The notes: generated by a model not told the origin, from the sequence alone. A stretch of 64,000 nucleotides of DNA from Hevea brasiliensis (GCF_030052815.1 NC_079507.1:51905571-51969570); one strand, 5' to 3'. Positions 46,449-59,509 are shown, counted from the stretch's first letter. Numbers and translations: made by a program.

Positions 46449-46926
46449 TAAATGTATTTGCGCTATTCTGACTTCCAATCTGAGCGATTGGTGGGAAACA
46501 AAGGACCAAACTTTCCCTTAGATTCTTCGACTCCATTGAGATGCGCTTCGTCAAAATCTCTACTTGATCAACTTGAAAAATTTGTGAACTGGAGTTAGCT
46601 GGAGAAATTAAAAGATCGCTTGTGTATGAAAGAGTAAATATCATACTTGAAAAGTAAAGATTGTTCATGATTAACTGCTTCAAAAAGTAAATCTGTACAA
46701 AAAATGTAAAATTGGTACTTAATTGAAAGATTAAGTTGTTTGCTAAAAAACATAAATATGTGTAAAAAGTGCAAATGAGAGCTTTGAAAAATTGAAATAT
46801 TAATTTGCTTGAAAATATAAACATTTGCTGAAAATTATAAATTGGCTTGCTAAAAAATTAAAGAATTGATTTGTAGAAATTGAAATATGAATAAGAAAGC
46901 TGTAAATTGCATTGAAAATTGAAAAG
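46449..46926. repeat. Tandem duplication, second copy of the flank
   Basis: Colinear with 45196-45670 with scattered substitutions. It is followed by the complete TRIM-like element. Confidence 0.85.
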
Positions 46927-48606
46927 TATTGTGCACCGCAGAAGCGTGTAAACTGCAACAATAAAGTAAATACACAAAATAATAATATTTACATGGTTCA
47001 TATTTTCAACATAGGGTTATACTCATAGGCATGCCATCTTCCACTATCAATAATAATAAATCATCAATTACAAGCTCAAACTATACTACCCGTTAACCCA
47101 ATTGCACCTAAGAGAACCCACGCTACATAACTACTCGTAGTAAATATATTAGTTATTCCTCTCATTCTTTTCTGGACGTAACCCAATATATTTACCACTG
47201 CAACTACTACACCATAAAAGGTGTCTTCAACTATATGTGTAAGAGCCCTCTTACCAATGGACAATGATCTTTTTCTCTTGAATTCTATGTCATTTCTCCA
47301 TCTTAGGCAAAGTCTTTCTTCAGTGCAATGAGCAAGTGTCCTTCATCAATGGACAGAGTTAAATCCTCAATAATTAGCAAAATCTCTCTCTATAATGGGC
47401 AATAACCCCTCTACATGGGCAAAGCTACTCTCTATGGGCAAAGCCATTCCCTATGGGCAAAGCTAAATAACCTTTCCACTATTCTCCTATTTATAATGTT
47501 AATTTCCTCAATCCAATATGATTAAGAGTCCTACTCAATTTAGAAATAAGACTAAAATAAGAGTTATACTCTATATAAAAAAAAAGTCTCTCCAAATCCC
47601 ACTAAGATTTTGAGTCACAAATCTAACAATCTTCACCTTGACTTAAAAATCTGTCAATTATTGCATTCCTCGATATTCTTGAATTTCATCAAATCATCAA
47701 TTCTTCTTACTTAAGCTTGAACCCTTTAAATCTTAACTATTCAATCTTCATCTTGGATGTAACTTGCTTCTTTTTTAAAAATAATCTTCACATCATCAAC
47801 CATCTTGATTTCGCATCAAGAGCTTCACCTTATTTTCAACTCTCTACCATCACCATTATTCCATATGCGACTTTCTACATGTTGTAGTAGTTCCACCTTA
47901 ATCAAACTCACAAAGATCATCCCCATGCTTTAATGCCAATTTGTTATGCATCGCGAAAGCATATAAACTGTAAAGAAATAAAGCAAACATATAAAAAAAA
48001 TGATATTTACGTGGTTCACCCTCTCAACATAGGGTTACATCCACAAGCATGCCATCTTCCACTATTAATAATAATAAATCATTAATCACAAATTCAAGCT
48101 ATATTACCCATCAATCCAATTACGCCCAAGAGAACTCATATTACATAACTATTTATAGTAAATACATTAGTTAGTCCTCCCATTCTTCTCTAGATATTAT
48201 CCAATATATTTACTACTACAATTGCTACACCATAAATGGTGTCTTCAACTATATATGCAAGAACCCTTTCACCAATAAATAAGAATCCATTTCTCTTGAA
48301 TTCTATGTCCTTTCTCCACCTTAGGCCGAAGTCTTTCTCCACTACAATGGGCAAGTGTTCCTCATCAATGGGCAGAGCCAAATCCTCAACAATTGGCAAA
48401 ACCCCTCTCTACAATGTGTGACAACCCCTCTCCATGGGCAAATCCATTTCCTATGGACAAAACCAATTAACCTTCCACCATTCTCCTTAATCTTAATTTA
48501 ATTAAGAGTCCTACTCAATTTAGGAATAACACTAAAAGAGTTCTACTCTATATAGGAAAATGTCTCTCTCCTAATCTCACTAAGATTTTGAGTTACAAAT
48601 TTAACA
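46927..48606 (-). mobile_element. Small non-autonomous copia-type retrotransposon (TRIM-like), 1.68 kb
   Basis: Two LTRs (46927-47628 and 47942-48606) enclose only about 313 bp. On the minus strand, LTR 48606-47942 ends GCATAACA and is followed by TTGGCATTAAAGC, a decayed initiator tRNA-Met primer-binding site. The other end has AAGTCAAGGTGAAGA, a copia-like polypurine tract, just before the LTR start TGTTAGATTTGTG. There is no coding capacity. The flanks share AAAG, a possible partial TSD. The two LTRs differ visibly, so it is not recent. Confidence 0.78.
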
Positions 48607-49680
48607 AAAGTTTGCGTACATGAATCGAAATACGTGTAGAGAAAATGTAAATTGCTTGCTCGAATTGAAAATAATGATTGGAATTGAATCTGATGCTAGA
48701 TTGAAAAGTAAAAGATCGGTTGGAATATAAAGAAATTTGTTGAATTAGAGAAAAATTAAACTAAAATATTATGTCTGTCAGGTGTTGACTTATTGATTGG
48801 TTGTTGTTGTGTTTGTTTAATAAACCCTAACACGTCAATTTATAGGCGAAGCTCTACTTGGTGGCCAAGTTCGGTGGTTACCATCTTCTCCACCCCTTGT
48901 CCCTTTTTCTCTCCACAAGCCCACTTCTTGTAATTTCCCATAACCACTAAAAACCACCCACTCACACCACTTTGCCCACTACTCCACTTTCATGCTCATC
49001 ATCTTCAATAGATATTTTTAGACACTGAATATTTATAAATAACACCCACTTGTACGGATAATTATTTAATTGGTCTATCTTGAGTTATGGCCAAGTCACA
49101 TTAAATTGAAAAATTCATTTAATATTTCATCCCATTGAGGTCCAAAAATATTAAAATTAAATTGTGGTGCAAACAATTTGAATACTATCATTTGAATTAA
49201 AAATCATTTGCAATGAAATATATTTTTACACATAAATTTTCATAAAATTATATATTTAAATAATAATAAAATAATGATCTCTATAAAATAAATTAGTAAT
49301 AATTTATATCAATAAAAGCTTGCATGATTTTATCATTTTCTAAAAATAAAATAACTTATTTTCTTTATTCATTAAACATGCATTTATTAAACATGATAAA
49401 AGATAAGATCATAAGTAAATATCTATTCATTGACCAATTAGCAATTAATGACCAAGACAAGAATTGAAATAAAGTTATCAAGTATATAATCATTAAGAGA
49501 GACTTACCCTGTTACTTCCATGAAACTTGAGGTCCACCAGGTCCATGTGTTTTGCTCTTTTAAACTAAAGGTATCATAGCTTAGACATTAGCATTTAGGT
49601 GTCTGATATTAAGTTCATACTTGTTGCAAAAGTTTCATGCTGTCAACAAAAGTAAGCCAATGCAAAAAATTAGTTTCAAT
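48607..49680. other. Intergenic, no gene recognised
   Basis: The first ~150 bp probably continue the sequence interrupted by the TRIM-like element. The rest has a C-rich patch (48880-48990) and otherwise AT-rich sequence. Nothing could be assigned. Confidence 0.4.
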
Positions 49681-49719
49681 ACATTAAGTCATCAAGAAAA
49701 ATGTTCTTCATAAATTTTA

Positions 49720-49975
49720 TAATGTGCCGTTCTTGCTTGACCATTTCAGTTTGGTAAGTATTTGTTCTTATCTAAACAATTTGGAAATGAGTGTCATAGT
49801 TAAATTATTGACATAACACATTATTTGAGCATTCTTGTCGACTTTAATTAAATTGTGTGTTCTTCAAGTGGATATAGCCTATATTCCATTTGTTGAAAGA
49901 TTACACGTCTCCATGCTAGAGATATTCAAATATCATATCACCGCTGGCAGGCCTAAACTTGCACCTTGGATTGAG
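49720..49975 (+). pseudogene. Glutathione S-transferase lambda-class relic
   Basis: Exon 1 remnant (about 49720-49756) reads FYNVPFLLDHFSL; exon 2 remnant (about 49868-49970) reads DIAYIPFVERLHVSMLE, then IFKYHITAGRPKLAPWIE. In plant lambda GSTs the same residues run FDDGPFLLGQFSLVDIAY...RFQIF...YDITAGRPKLAAWIEE, with an intron at this place. The donor GTAAGT and an AG acceptor survive, but the splice would not keep the frame and the N-terminal thioredoxin-fold half is absent. I infer a decayed gene fragment. Confidence 0.6.
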
Positions 49976-50134
49976 GTTTGAACTATTTCTATTCCTAGGT
50001 GACTTGGCCTTCCTATTTGTACTTAAGATACTCTGTTTAAAAGATGTTTATTCCCCTATTCAATTAAGTTTGTCAAAATTGGTTTTTAGGGTTTGTTTCA
50101 TTCTAAGTAGAGATATTATATAACTTTATGTTCT

Positions 50135-50925
50135 ATGCTTTTGAGCATTAATAAAATCATTGGTAACCTCTTCAAGATAACTAAGAATTAAAAAGTTCAC
50201 ATGTCTTTGGGATTATCTACACGTAAATTCGTGAGAGAATTCTTTTTGTATGATTTAGTATCCTTAAGAGGTTTTCCATTTTTTCACTTGAATAAACTTA
50301 GACTTCAATTGAAACTCAGGACTTTTTCACCAGGGCTTTTGATATTTTTTGCTTCAACATAGGTTTGCTCTTTTATTATAGATTCCTTGATCCTCCATAT
50401 AAGTTTTAGGCCTTGTTTCTTCTTTTTGAGACATGCATACTCCCCTATATCCATCCATATAGTCACATCTTTTATTTCATGCAATAGAAATACATCATCA
50501 TTATCAATTCAGAGCAATTTCAATTACCTAATGATCTACTTGGGATTGCAAAGCCAGTTGATCATGCTAAGGCACATAGTATTGTGTTGTCGTTTTTGGC
50601 CTTGGAGCTATGTCATACTCATATTTACATTTTAAAACATAAAAAATTATTTTAGGTATGACATTCCTTTTATTTTAGGCATGCATACCTATATGTGTTG
50701 AAGCAAAAAACCATCAAAAGCCCTGGTGAAGAAGCTTTGAATTTCAATTGAAGTGTTAGTTTACTAGAGTGAAAAAATGGAAAACCTATAAGGATGCTAA
50801 ATAATACTAAAAAAAAAAAAGTCTCTCCCACGAATTTATGTGTAGATAATCCCAAAGACTTGTGAATTATGAACTTCTTAATATATCTTGAAGAGGTTAC
50901 AGGTGATTATATTAAGCGACGTGCA
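50135..50925. repeat. Long imperfect inverted repeat (arms about 235 bp)
   Basis: The left arm (about 50135-50370) is matched by the reverse complement of the right arm (about 50690-50925) with substitutions and small indels. Shared phrases include GTAACCTCTTCAAGATA, GTCTTTGGGATTATCTACAC, GGTTTTCCATTTTTTCACT and CACCAGGGCTTTTGAT. The spacer is about 320 bp. Transcription through it would give a long hairpin RNA. There are no clear terminal duplications. Confidence 0.85.
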
Positions 50926-51430
50926 AGTAATTCTTTTTTTTTTTTTTAATTGGTGGGTCGTATCAAAGGCACGTGAGTAGTTTAAGCTTACTCTACTAGT
51001 TCTAGGCTTCATACTCTTTAAATGCACGTGGAGACACATGTTATACACCATAGGTTTTATACTTGAATTTGACAAGGAAGCCGTGTGTGTGTCTTCTCGC
51101 AAACTTAAACATGATTTTGTATTAACACGTCACTTAACTCATTAAGGATATTTAAAAATTTGTCATATGACATATTTTTTTTATTTTTTTTATTTTTTAT
51201 ATAAAAATTAATTTATTATGTTTAATATCAACTTTCATTTTAATATTTTTTAATTTTAATTATTAAAATCTTATTTCATAAGAAAAATAATTATCTAATT
51301 TTTTTATTATGTCTTTTAAGAATTTTAAAATTTTTAATTTATAATTTAAGAGATTCTAAAACTTTATTCATTATATTATGTATCTCTAAAAATAATTTTT
51401 TTAATTAAATTAAAAAAAATTATTTTTAAA

Positions 51431-51506
<76 letters not shown>

Positions 51507-51753
51507 GTCACCAAAAACTATTTGTAAAATTCAAACATTTACTTTTAAAATATTTCTTATATTTAATTTTAAGAATTTTAATAATGATAATTTAAAAATC
51601 GCCACATGGTGTATATATATATATATATAATTTTTATTTTATTTTATACTTTCATTTGTATATATTAAATAATTTAAATAAATAAAAAATAATTTATTAA
51701 TCAACTTATTTATTTATTAACACTTGAAATAAATTTATAATATATAATATATT
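50926..51753. repeat. AT-rich stretch with (TA)n at 51430-51502
   Basis: No gene or transposon end was recognised outside the microsatellite. Confidence 0.7.
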
Positions 51754-53225
51754 TGTCATGACCCAAATTCTAGGCCACATCGGCACTAAGATTTGGATCA
51801 GTATAAGGCCTCCAAAGTCTATAGTAAGTCTAACTATTCCTAGCCTAACCATAAGGCCTATCACTGTAATCTAATTTTAAGAAAATAAATGGACAGAGTC
51901 CGGCAATAAATTGAACTATCCAAGGGAGAGTTTTTAGCTCACTTGACTTATAATCACAATATATCAATATCTTGGGAGCTCAGTTCACTCTCACAATTCT
52001 CAAACAGGCATATATAATCCAATTGGAGCTCAACTTCCTAATCCAAGCAAACACCCATTCCATAATACCAACATAACCATATAATATCTTTACAACTTCA
52101 AAAAAATAAATTGTTACAGTCCCAAATCAAAATTTGAACACTACTAGCACATGTGAAGTTCTATATTAGAAAGTAAGGAAATAAAATCATAATAAAATTT
52201 TTGCTGGTAAATCTGTGAGAAAGAAAGTAGGTTAATCTCAAAAAATCTTTCTGTCATTTGGGGAAAATAGTTGAATAAGAGTGAGCGTTCGACTCATAGA
52301 GTAAGATATTGATTTTAAATACAATTTCTATAACTAAGACTAATGCATCCCTAAGTATGAAATGCAATATATACAAACATATTCAATCAGATTCAAACAA
52401 TACTCGCACAAAAGATAATTTAGATCACTCACACACCCGTGTGTCACATCACTGTATGTAAATATGGGAGCTGATTCCTTATCCAGCTCTTTTAATCCAA
52501 TGCCTGTCAATAAGATTAAATTGAGCTGGACTTTCTCTTAATAATCTAAATGCGAGAGCCAGCGAGATCAACTCAAAGTCATACTCACCTCGATATCTAT
52601 GTATAAGGATCGGGTCCCAGCGAGTCAAGCTCTAGCTACAACTACCCATCCTATCCAAGTCCACATCCATATTATACATACACCAAGACACGTACACAAC
52701 TCCAAATTACTTTAAGGCGACATCCACATACAAGTTCAACAAAGTATGCAATAAAAGAGCGTGCTTAGCATTTAACTAAATATATACATACAAATATGTG
52801 AATGCATGAGCATGTCTTAAATATAAATTATTAATATTGAAATTATAAATAAAATCAATATCTATTCATAGATTAATTAAATATCACTGAGGCAGCTGGG
52901 AGGAGGAGGAGGGTTGATTCAGATCACCTAAATAATTATATTCATGAATTTATCAATATTAAAATAAAATAAGGACTTAAAGAGTTAAAGACACCATAAA
53001 TTTATGCCAGAAATCTAATAAAATTTTTCATGCACCTAGGACTTACCCGATTTGCAAAACAGCTTAAATAACACTTCTTAATTCAAAGGCCGTAAGCTCA
53101 CAATACAACAACATCATAATGCCCCTCTTAGGGCCGTAAGCCCACAATACAACAACATCATAATGCCCCTCTTGGGCCTGCCAAAATAGTCAAAACTCAC
53201 GCGTTTATATTATTTAGCTTAGCTA
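51754..53225 (-). repeat. 5' portion (in + orientation) of a gypsy-type LTR, family C
   Basis: Starts TGTCATGACCC, the LTR edge type of this window, preceded by AT-rich DNA. It contains repeated phrases such as GGCCGTAAGC next to CACAATACAACAACATC (53090-53165, a ~55 bp tandem repeat). Text near 52880-53180 resembles 130-370. The other end fades into AT-rich DNA near 53225, so it is truncated. Confidence 0.6.
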
Positions 53226-53742
53226 TTAAGCTTAAAGCATAAAATTATAATTTATAATATATTAAGTTATATATAATAAAACTTTTTTTATATGCTTTAG
53301 AAAATTATTACCCCTTGCGTGTAATATAATCTTTAATCAATTATAAATTTATAATTTATATTATAGACATTTGAATTTATGTTGATTATAAATATATATA
53401 TTAATTAAAATATAATTTTATTTTTTTAATATTGAAAAATTAATAATTCACACCTCTTTCTCAAATATCACAGTATAATTTCAATTTTTCAATAAAACAA
53501 ATTAATATATATGTTATTTTAATATAATAAATTCAATTTGATAAGATTTAATTTATACAATAATAATTTTTTATTTTAATTTAATTCGATATTTTTTTTA
53601 TTCGGTAAATGTTATAATAAAAAAAAAACTATCCATTCAAATTAAACAAATGAGCTTTGAGAATGTTGATATTATTATGATTTATTTATTACTTTTTTTT
53701 AAAGCTAAATAGTTATTACAAGATCATGGTCCAAGCCGTTTG

Positions 53743-53751
53743 TCTATATAA
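53743..53751 (+). promoter_or_regulatory. TATA box of the polyol transporter gene
   Basis: TCTATATAA lies 157 bp before the start codon. A start near 53775 would give a leader of about 130 nt with a CT-rich tract at 53858-53880, common in plant leaders. Confidence 0.65.
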
Positions 53752-53907
53752 GCAAATCCAGTTTCCCATGGAGCTAGCATCCCCAAACTTCTGCTCTTCA
53801 TGGCTGCTTGAGTTTATCCAAAACAACCTTATACAACCCTAAACACCACTTTTAAATCTCTCTCCCTCTCTCTCTCACTTGCTCTATTGCTCTTGAGGTG
53901 CAGAAAG

Positions 53908-55923
53908 ATGGCAGATCTAAATGCAGAGAGGGATGTCAATCCCAGCAGCCAACCTGCAGAGAAAACACATGCAGATTTTGATCCTCCTAAGAAGCCCAAG
54001 AGAAACAAGTTTGCTCTTGCTTGTGCAGCCTTGGCTTCCATGACTTCTATCTTACTTGGTTATGGTGAGTTTTCTTTTCTTTTCTTTTCTTTTCCTTAAA
54101 CCATTCTTTATCATTATAGCACAGTACTCTCTTCGCTGTTTATATGTTAATTTCTTACACTATAAGAAATGGATTTCGAATGGTTTCCATATGTTTCCAC
54201 TGAAAATAAAACATGAACAGGGACATGGTTTCTCGAGAAAATATATATTTTGTGATTTTTTAATTATTATAATTAATTATATAAAAATAAGTGTAATCAT
54301 TATTAAATTAAATATTTATATTTATATTCACTGTATACTTTGGTTAAGTTTTCATACAAAATGGGAGTTTATATGCGCAACTATAATTGACATGTTTTCT
54401 CGGTCGGTAGATATTGGTGTAATGAGTGGAGCGGCTATCTACATCAAGGATGATCTGAAAATTTCAGATACTCAAGTGGAAATCCTGGTGGGCACGCTTA
54501 ACATATATTCACTCGTGGGATCAGCTGCAGCTGGCCGGACCTCCGACTGGATTGGCCGCCGGTACACCATCGTAGTGGCTGGAGGTATTTTCTTCGTCGG
54601 AGCTCTCCTAATGGGATTCGCCACCAACTATGCCTTCCTTATGGTTGGCCGGTTCATAGCAGGAATTGGGGTGGGCTATGCCGTCGTGATTGCTCCGGTG
54701 TACACAGCCGAGGTCTCTCCGGCATCGTCTCGTGGGTTCCTCACCTCATTTCCAGAAGTATGTATATAAACTAGTGCTTCCCAAATCTTGGAAAACATTT
54801 CATGAAAAACAATTTGCATGATTTTTTTCTTTTTTTTTTGCAATTACAGGTTTTTATCAACTCTGGGATTTTGATTGGCTACGTCTCCAATTTTGCATTC
54901 TCAAAGCTCCCAACTCACTTGGGGTGGAGATTCATGCTTGGAATTGGTGCAATCCCTTCTGTTGTCCTTGCTGTGATAGTTCTAGTCATGCCCGAGTCAC
55001 CGCGTTGGCTCGTCCTCCAGGGTAGACTCGGTGACGCCAAGCGAGTTCTGGACAGGACCTCTGATTCTAAAGAAGAAGCTCAAGCAAGGCTAGCCGATAT
55101 AAAAGCAGCAGCAGGAATTCCTCAAGACTGCAATGACGACGTCGTTCAAGTGGAAAAAAAATCCCACGGAGAAGGTGTATGGCGAGAATTATTCCTTCAT
55201 CCTACACCGTCAGTTCGTCATATCTTAGCATGCGTAATCGGCATGCATTTCTTCCATCAAGCGTCTGGTATAGACGCTGTCGTTTTATACAGCCCCAGAA
55301 TCTTCGAAAAGGCTGGGATCACATCAGACAACGATAAGTTACTCGCTACAGTAGCCGTTGGATTCGTGAAGACGGTCTTCATCTTAGTGGCGACATTTTT
55401 GCTTGACAGGATCGGACGGAGACCATTGCTTCTAAGTAGCGTAGGAGGGATGATATTTTCATTAGCAACCCTTGGATTTGCGTTGACCATAATAGATCAT
55501 TCGCACGAGAAGCTAACGTGGGCTATTGCACTGTGCATCGCGATGGTATTAGCGAACGTGGCGTTCTTCTCAATAGGGTTGGGACCCATAGCGTGGGTAT
55601 ACACCACTGAGATCATCCCGTTAAGGCTACGCGCGCAAGGAGCGAGTATGGGAGCGGCGGTCAACAGGGTAACAAGTGGGGTAATATCAACGACATTTAT
55701 TTCGTTGTACAAAGGCATAACAATAGGCGGGGCCTTCTTCTTGTTCGCTGCAATTGCAGCAGTGGCTTGGAGCTTCTTTTTTACATGTTTGCCAGAGACT
55801 CAGGGGAGGACATTAGAGGATATGGAGGTCCTTTTTGGTCATTTCATCAAGTGGAGGTCTGCTTTGAAGAAGCACGAGGAAGGTAATAAAGACGGTGAAA
55901 GTAACGGTGAAATTCAGTTGTGA
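53908..55923 (+). CDS. Polyol/monosaccharide transporter, PLT5-like
   Basis: Three exons (53908-54064, 54411-54757, 54850-55923) with GT-AG introns give 525 aa, the usual length for plant PLTs. An H+-driven importer of linear polyols and monosaccharides across the plasma membrane is the family role. Landmarks: GYDIGVMSG in TM1 (51-59), GRR after TM2 (101-103), PESPRWL (216-222), FFHQASGID in TM7 (302-310), DRIGRRP (354-360) and PETQGRT (483-489). The start at MADL is preferred over an upstream ATG at 53887, because the N-terminus then matches the family and 53887 lies in the leader. The first residue of the TM7 QQ pair, part of the sugar site in GLUT/XylE relatives, is His304. The frame is intact, so the gene is probably functional. 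Confidence 0.94.
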
Positions 55924-55956
55924 TGAACCTTGTAACGTGTGGTGCTTAGACCTTGT

Positions 55957-56492
55957 GGCTTGTTTGGTTAAAAATATTCTACTTTTTTGTGAAATATATT
56001 TTAAAGGAAGTATACTTGTTTGAGAGTTATTTTGTGAAAAATATAATATAAATGTATTTAATATATAAATTTAATTTCTTAAAAAATAGTTTATATTTAA
56101 ATTATTAAAAAAATAATGCTCATAAAATAATTTAATGTGTAACAAATGAAAGGGTAAATTAGTAAATTTATTACGTTTAACAAGAAAAGTGCAAGCTATA
56201 AAGCTCTACTTAATTAAGTTACTTCTCTTACATAAAGAAATATGATAAAAACGTATTTCACATATAAATTAATTTTTTTAAAAATAAATTATTTTTAAAT
56301 TATAAAAAAATAATATATATTAAAGCATAAATTAATAAATTTAATTTAATTTAATTATAAAAGTGTAATTTATCAAATCTCAGCATTCCACTTTTCTGAA
56401 AAGTTGATTTAATATTCAAATTAAATAAAAATATTCTTTATATTTTTGAAAAAGTTTAATTTCTTTAATTTACTTACTCAACCAAACAAGGC
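55957..56492. mobile_element. MITE-like element just behind the transporter stop codon
   Basis: Inverted ends GGCTTGTTTGGTTAAA and (minus strand) GCCTTGTTTGGTTGAG enclose about 536 bp of AT-rich DNA. The flanks (TGT and TTA) are not a clean duplication. It begins 34 bp after the stop, so it probably supplies most of the 3' UTR or the poly(A) signals. Confidence 0.55.
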
Positions 56493-59100
56493 TTAAATTA
56501 TTTTTATTTTTTTCTTTGCAATTTTTCATTACTAGGGTAGCATGCATTGATATTGTTTAATGATGTGAAAGTGAAAACCAGAAACCCCATACCATTTCTT
56601 TCTCATTCCTTTTTTTTTTTTTTTTTTTGATTTTTTCAATGAATTTTATAATAAAATGTGATCAAATTTTGGCATCTATTTTTAAATAAAAATATCTTTG
56701 TTATTTTTACCATGTTTGATGCTACCCTTAGCCTTTGTTAAATTATAACAGCCATCTTGACCTCTGTATTGATAAAAACCTAGCCAAAAAAATCGATCGA
56801 ATAAGTATGGTATCAAAATTTTAAGGTGAATTGTGTGTAAGTCAAATTTGGATTATATTCAAAATTTTTAATTCTATATAAAATATTTAAATTTTTAAAA
56901 TGTGTCATAATTATATTTGAAAAGATAAAATTATATTTAAAAAGTTAATGATAAAATGTAATAGAATATCTATAGTTTTATTTAATAACAAATAAATGTT
57001 TTAGATATAATCATAATTTAACATAGGTATATATTTAACATTTTTAGCCATTGATTAAATTTTATATTTAAAAAGAAAATATACTTTATATTTATTTTTA
57101 AATGAAATTTTATACTAAAAATATTAAAATTAATATAATTATCTTTTAAATTAAGTCAAATAAATTTATGTATTTAAATATAAAATGTAAAAAATAAATT
57201 TATTCTTTTTTACAAACTAATTTTGAAAAGAATATAACTCACATGAATTGAAGCATCTATTAAATAAAACATGTTTTTTATATAAAATTTACTTTAATTA
57301 ACGCACGTATTTTATTTAATAGATGTCATAATTTATGATAAATTGAGTTTAAATATAAATTTTTTTCATCGATTTTTTTCTTTCTTTTTCGAGATTAGAA
57401 TGATAAAATCAAGCATATTATTACATTAAGTTTTTTTCCACTTAATTAGAATTCAAACTCATTAATAAGTTTTTCAAAAAAATTAGTTATTAATAACTGG
57501 AAAAAAAATCATATGTACACCTTATCATGTGGATCAAAATATATGATACATAATATTAAAATATATAAATTTTATATAATTTTTATGACTTTTTTCACAT
57601 TAGAAGCTTGTGAAAATGGAAAAATAAAATATACGTGTTCTTCACAAATTTTCATAGAATTGTATTTTTTTTTCCCTTCCTTTTCTTTATAAAGAAAATA
57701 ATAGAATTGTAGAACTATACATATTGTTTTAATGAATTTTTTTTTTCCATTTCTTTTTATTTAAAATTTGAACTCATTAATGGATGTCAAAAATTTTTTA
57801 AACATCAACTAAAAAATTTATTTTAAACCTGATTTATCATGAATCATAACATTTATTAAATAAAATACACCCATTAATTAGAGTAAACTACATATAAAGT
57901 GCATTTTTTTTTTTTAATGAATGCTGGAATTCATACACTCTTTTCAATTATATATTTTTTTTTCAAAATCACTTTATAAAAAGGTATAAATTTATTTTTA
58001 CAATTATATTTAGATATATAAATTGGTTTGGCTTGATAAAAAAATAATTACGTTAATTTTAATTAATTAAAATATTTTTTAATATAAAATTTTATTTAAA
58101 AATGAAAATAAAATATATATTCTTTTATTATATTAAAATTTTTTATATATTAATTAAATAAAATTTTAAGTATTATATTATAATTTATTGTTAACTTTTA
58201 AAATTTTATTTTATTTATTATGATAAATTTAAATATTTAATATAAAATTAAAAATTTTAAATATAATCAAAGAATGACAATTCATCAAAATTTAATTATT
58301 ATTATTTTTTTAATAGAGATGAATTTCGGTGAACAGCGAGAGAATGAGGAGCACTGTCACATCAGAAAACCAAAACAATAATCATATCCAATTATTACAA
58401 TACCAAATGCACAAATATATCACATATAAAAATATCCACTCAACCCCACCCATATATACTACATACCCAGAGGGAGCTCAAATCCACATGAAATACTCAT
58501 ATATAGGCGGGAGCTCTACTCGACCTACATCAACATATGCCCATTATCCAATATTTATATTCAACTAACTACTCAAATACATATACATTTGTATTTGAAA
58601 TATTTATATATATTAATATTTAAACCACATGCATTATACATGCATTCCTATTAAAAAAAAAAATTAGTTTAGGTATAAATTTAGGTAAAGCTACGTGATA
58701 TCCATCTCGAATTAGTGACAGATCGAATTAGATAAAAGTTTTTAAGTTCATACCGACCTAAATCTATTTAGAAACTATCGAAACTCATCCGATCAAACAC
58801 CTGTGAAAATCCATCCAATTGCCATGAAGTTGATGGGCAGCAAGCAAGCACGTAATTCTTGTCTTGAATTCAGGAGAAATGGCACATGAACAACGAAAAA
58901 TGTGTCCAGGGGTCATACTCATGTCTCCGGGGACCCAATGCTAAGTGTAATGCACAAAATATAATGAATGTTTTTGAAAGCATTGGATGTATTAGTAGTA
59001 ACATGAAGAAATAAAAAATAAAAAAAAAAAAAACCCACAGGATTGGGCAAAGGAATTTTTATAGAATAAGCGCATGTTAAAACATTGTACAATCATAGAA
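56493..59100. other. AT-rich intergenic stretch
   Basis: No gene recognised. Positions 58320-58560 are less AT-rich and have GGGAGCTC-type phrases like those of LTR fragments in this window, so they may be an LTR relic; 58690-58820 loosely resembles 38470-38650. Poly-T and poly-A runs occur at 56611-56629, 57903-57917 and 59017-59032. Confidence 0.45.
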
Positions 59101-59509
59101 TAATGTCGTACGATTCACGATGTCCGTCCTGGCTCACACTTTTATTGCATTATAGGTGAACATTTGAAGGCTAAAGTTAAAACTTGCCATCCCTCCAGCA
59201 GTCGGCCTACTCTTTATGTTATTCAAATTGATAATTGCTATTCACTGCAACTTGCCAACTTGTGCCTTTGCTCTTCTAAGGAACTGCGAATTTCATTAGT
59301 AACAAGAATAAAACAATCTGTACTTTTACAAACCTCAACAGGAATCCCACCACTAGGTTACAAAGAAGCGCCGTTTCTAGAACCCTTTAACTCAGCTTTC
59401 TATAGTGGAAATCCCTTGAAAAGAATTACAGCCGTAAAGATTGAATAATACAATTACAAAATTACAGGCAATCATGTACATTTATGTCCCAATCGCATAT
59501 GATTTCCAT
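59101..59509 (-). other. Probable 3' UTR of PI4K alpha
   Basis: Non-repetitive, moderately GC sequence follows the stop codon. AATAAAAG on the minus strand near 59141-59148 could be the poly(A) signal. No coding sequence is claimed here. Confidence 0.5.
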
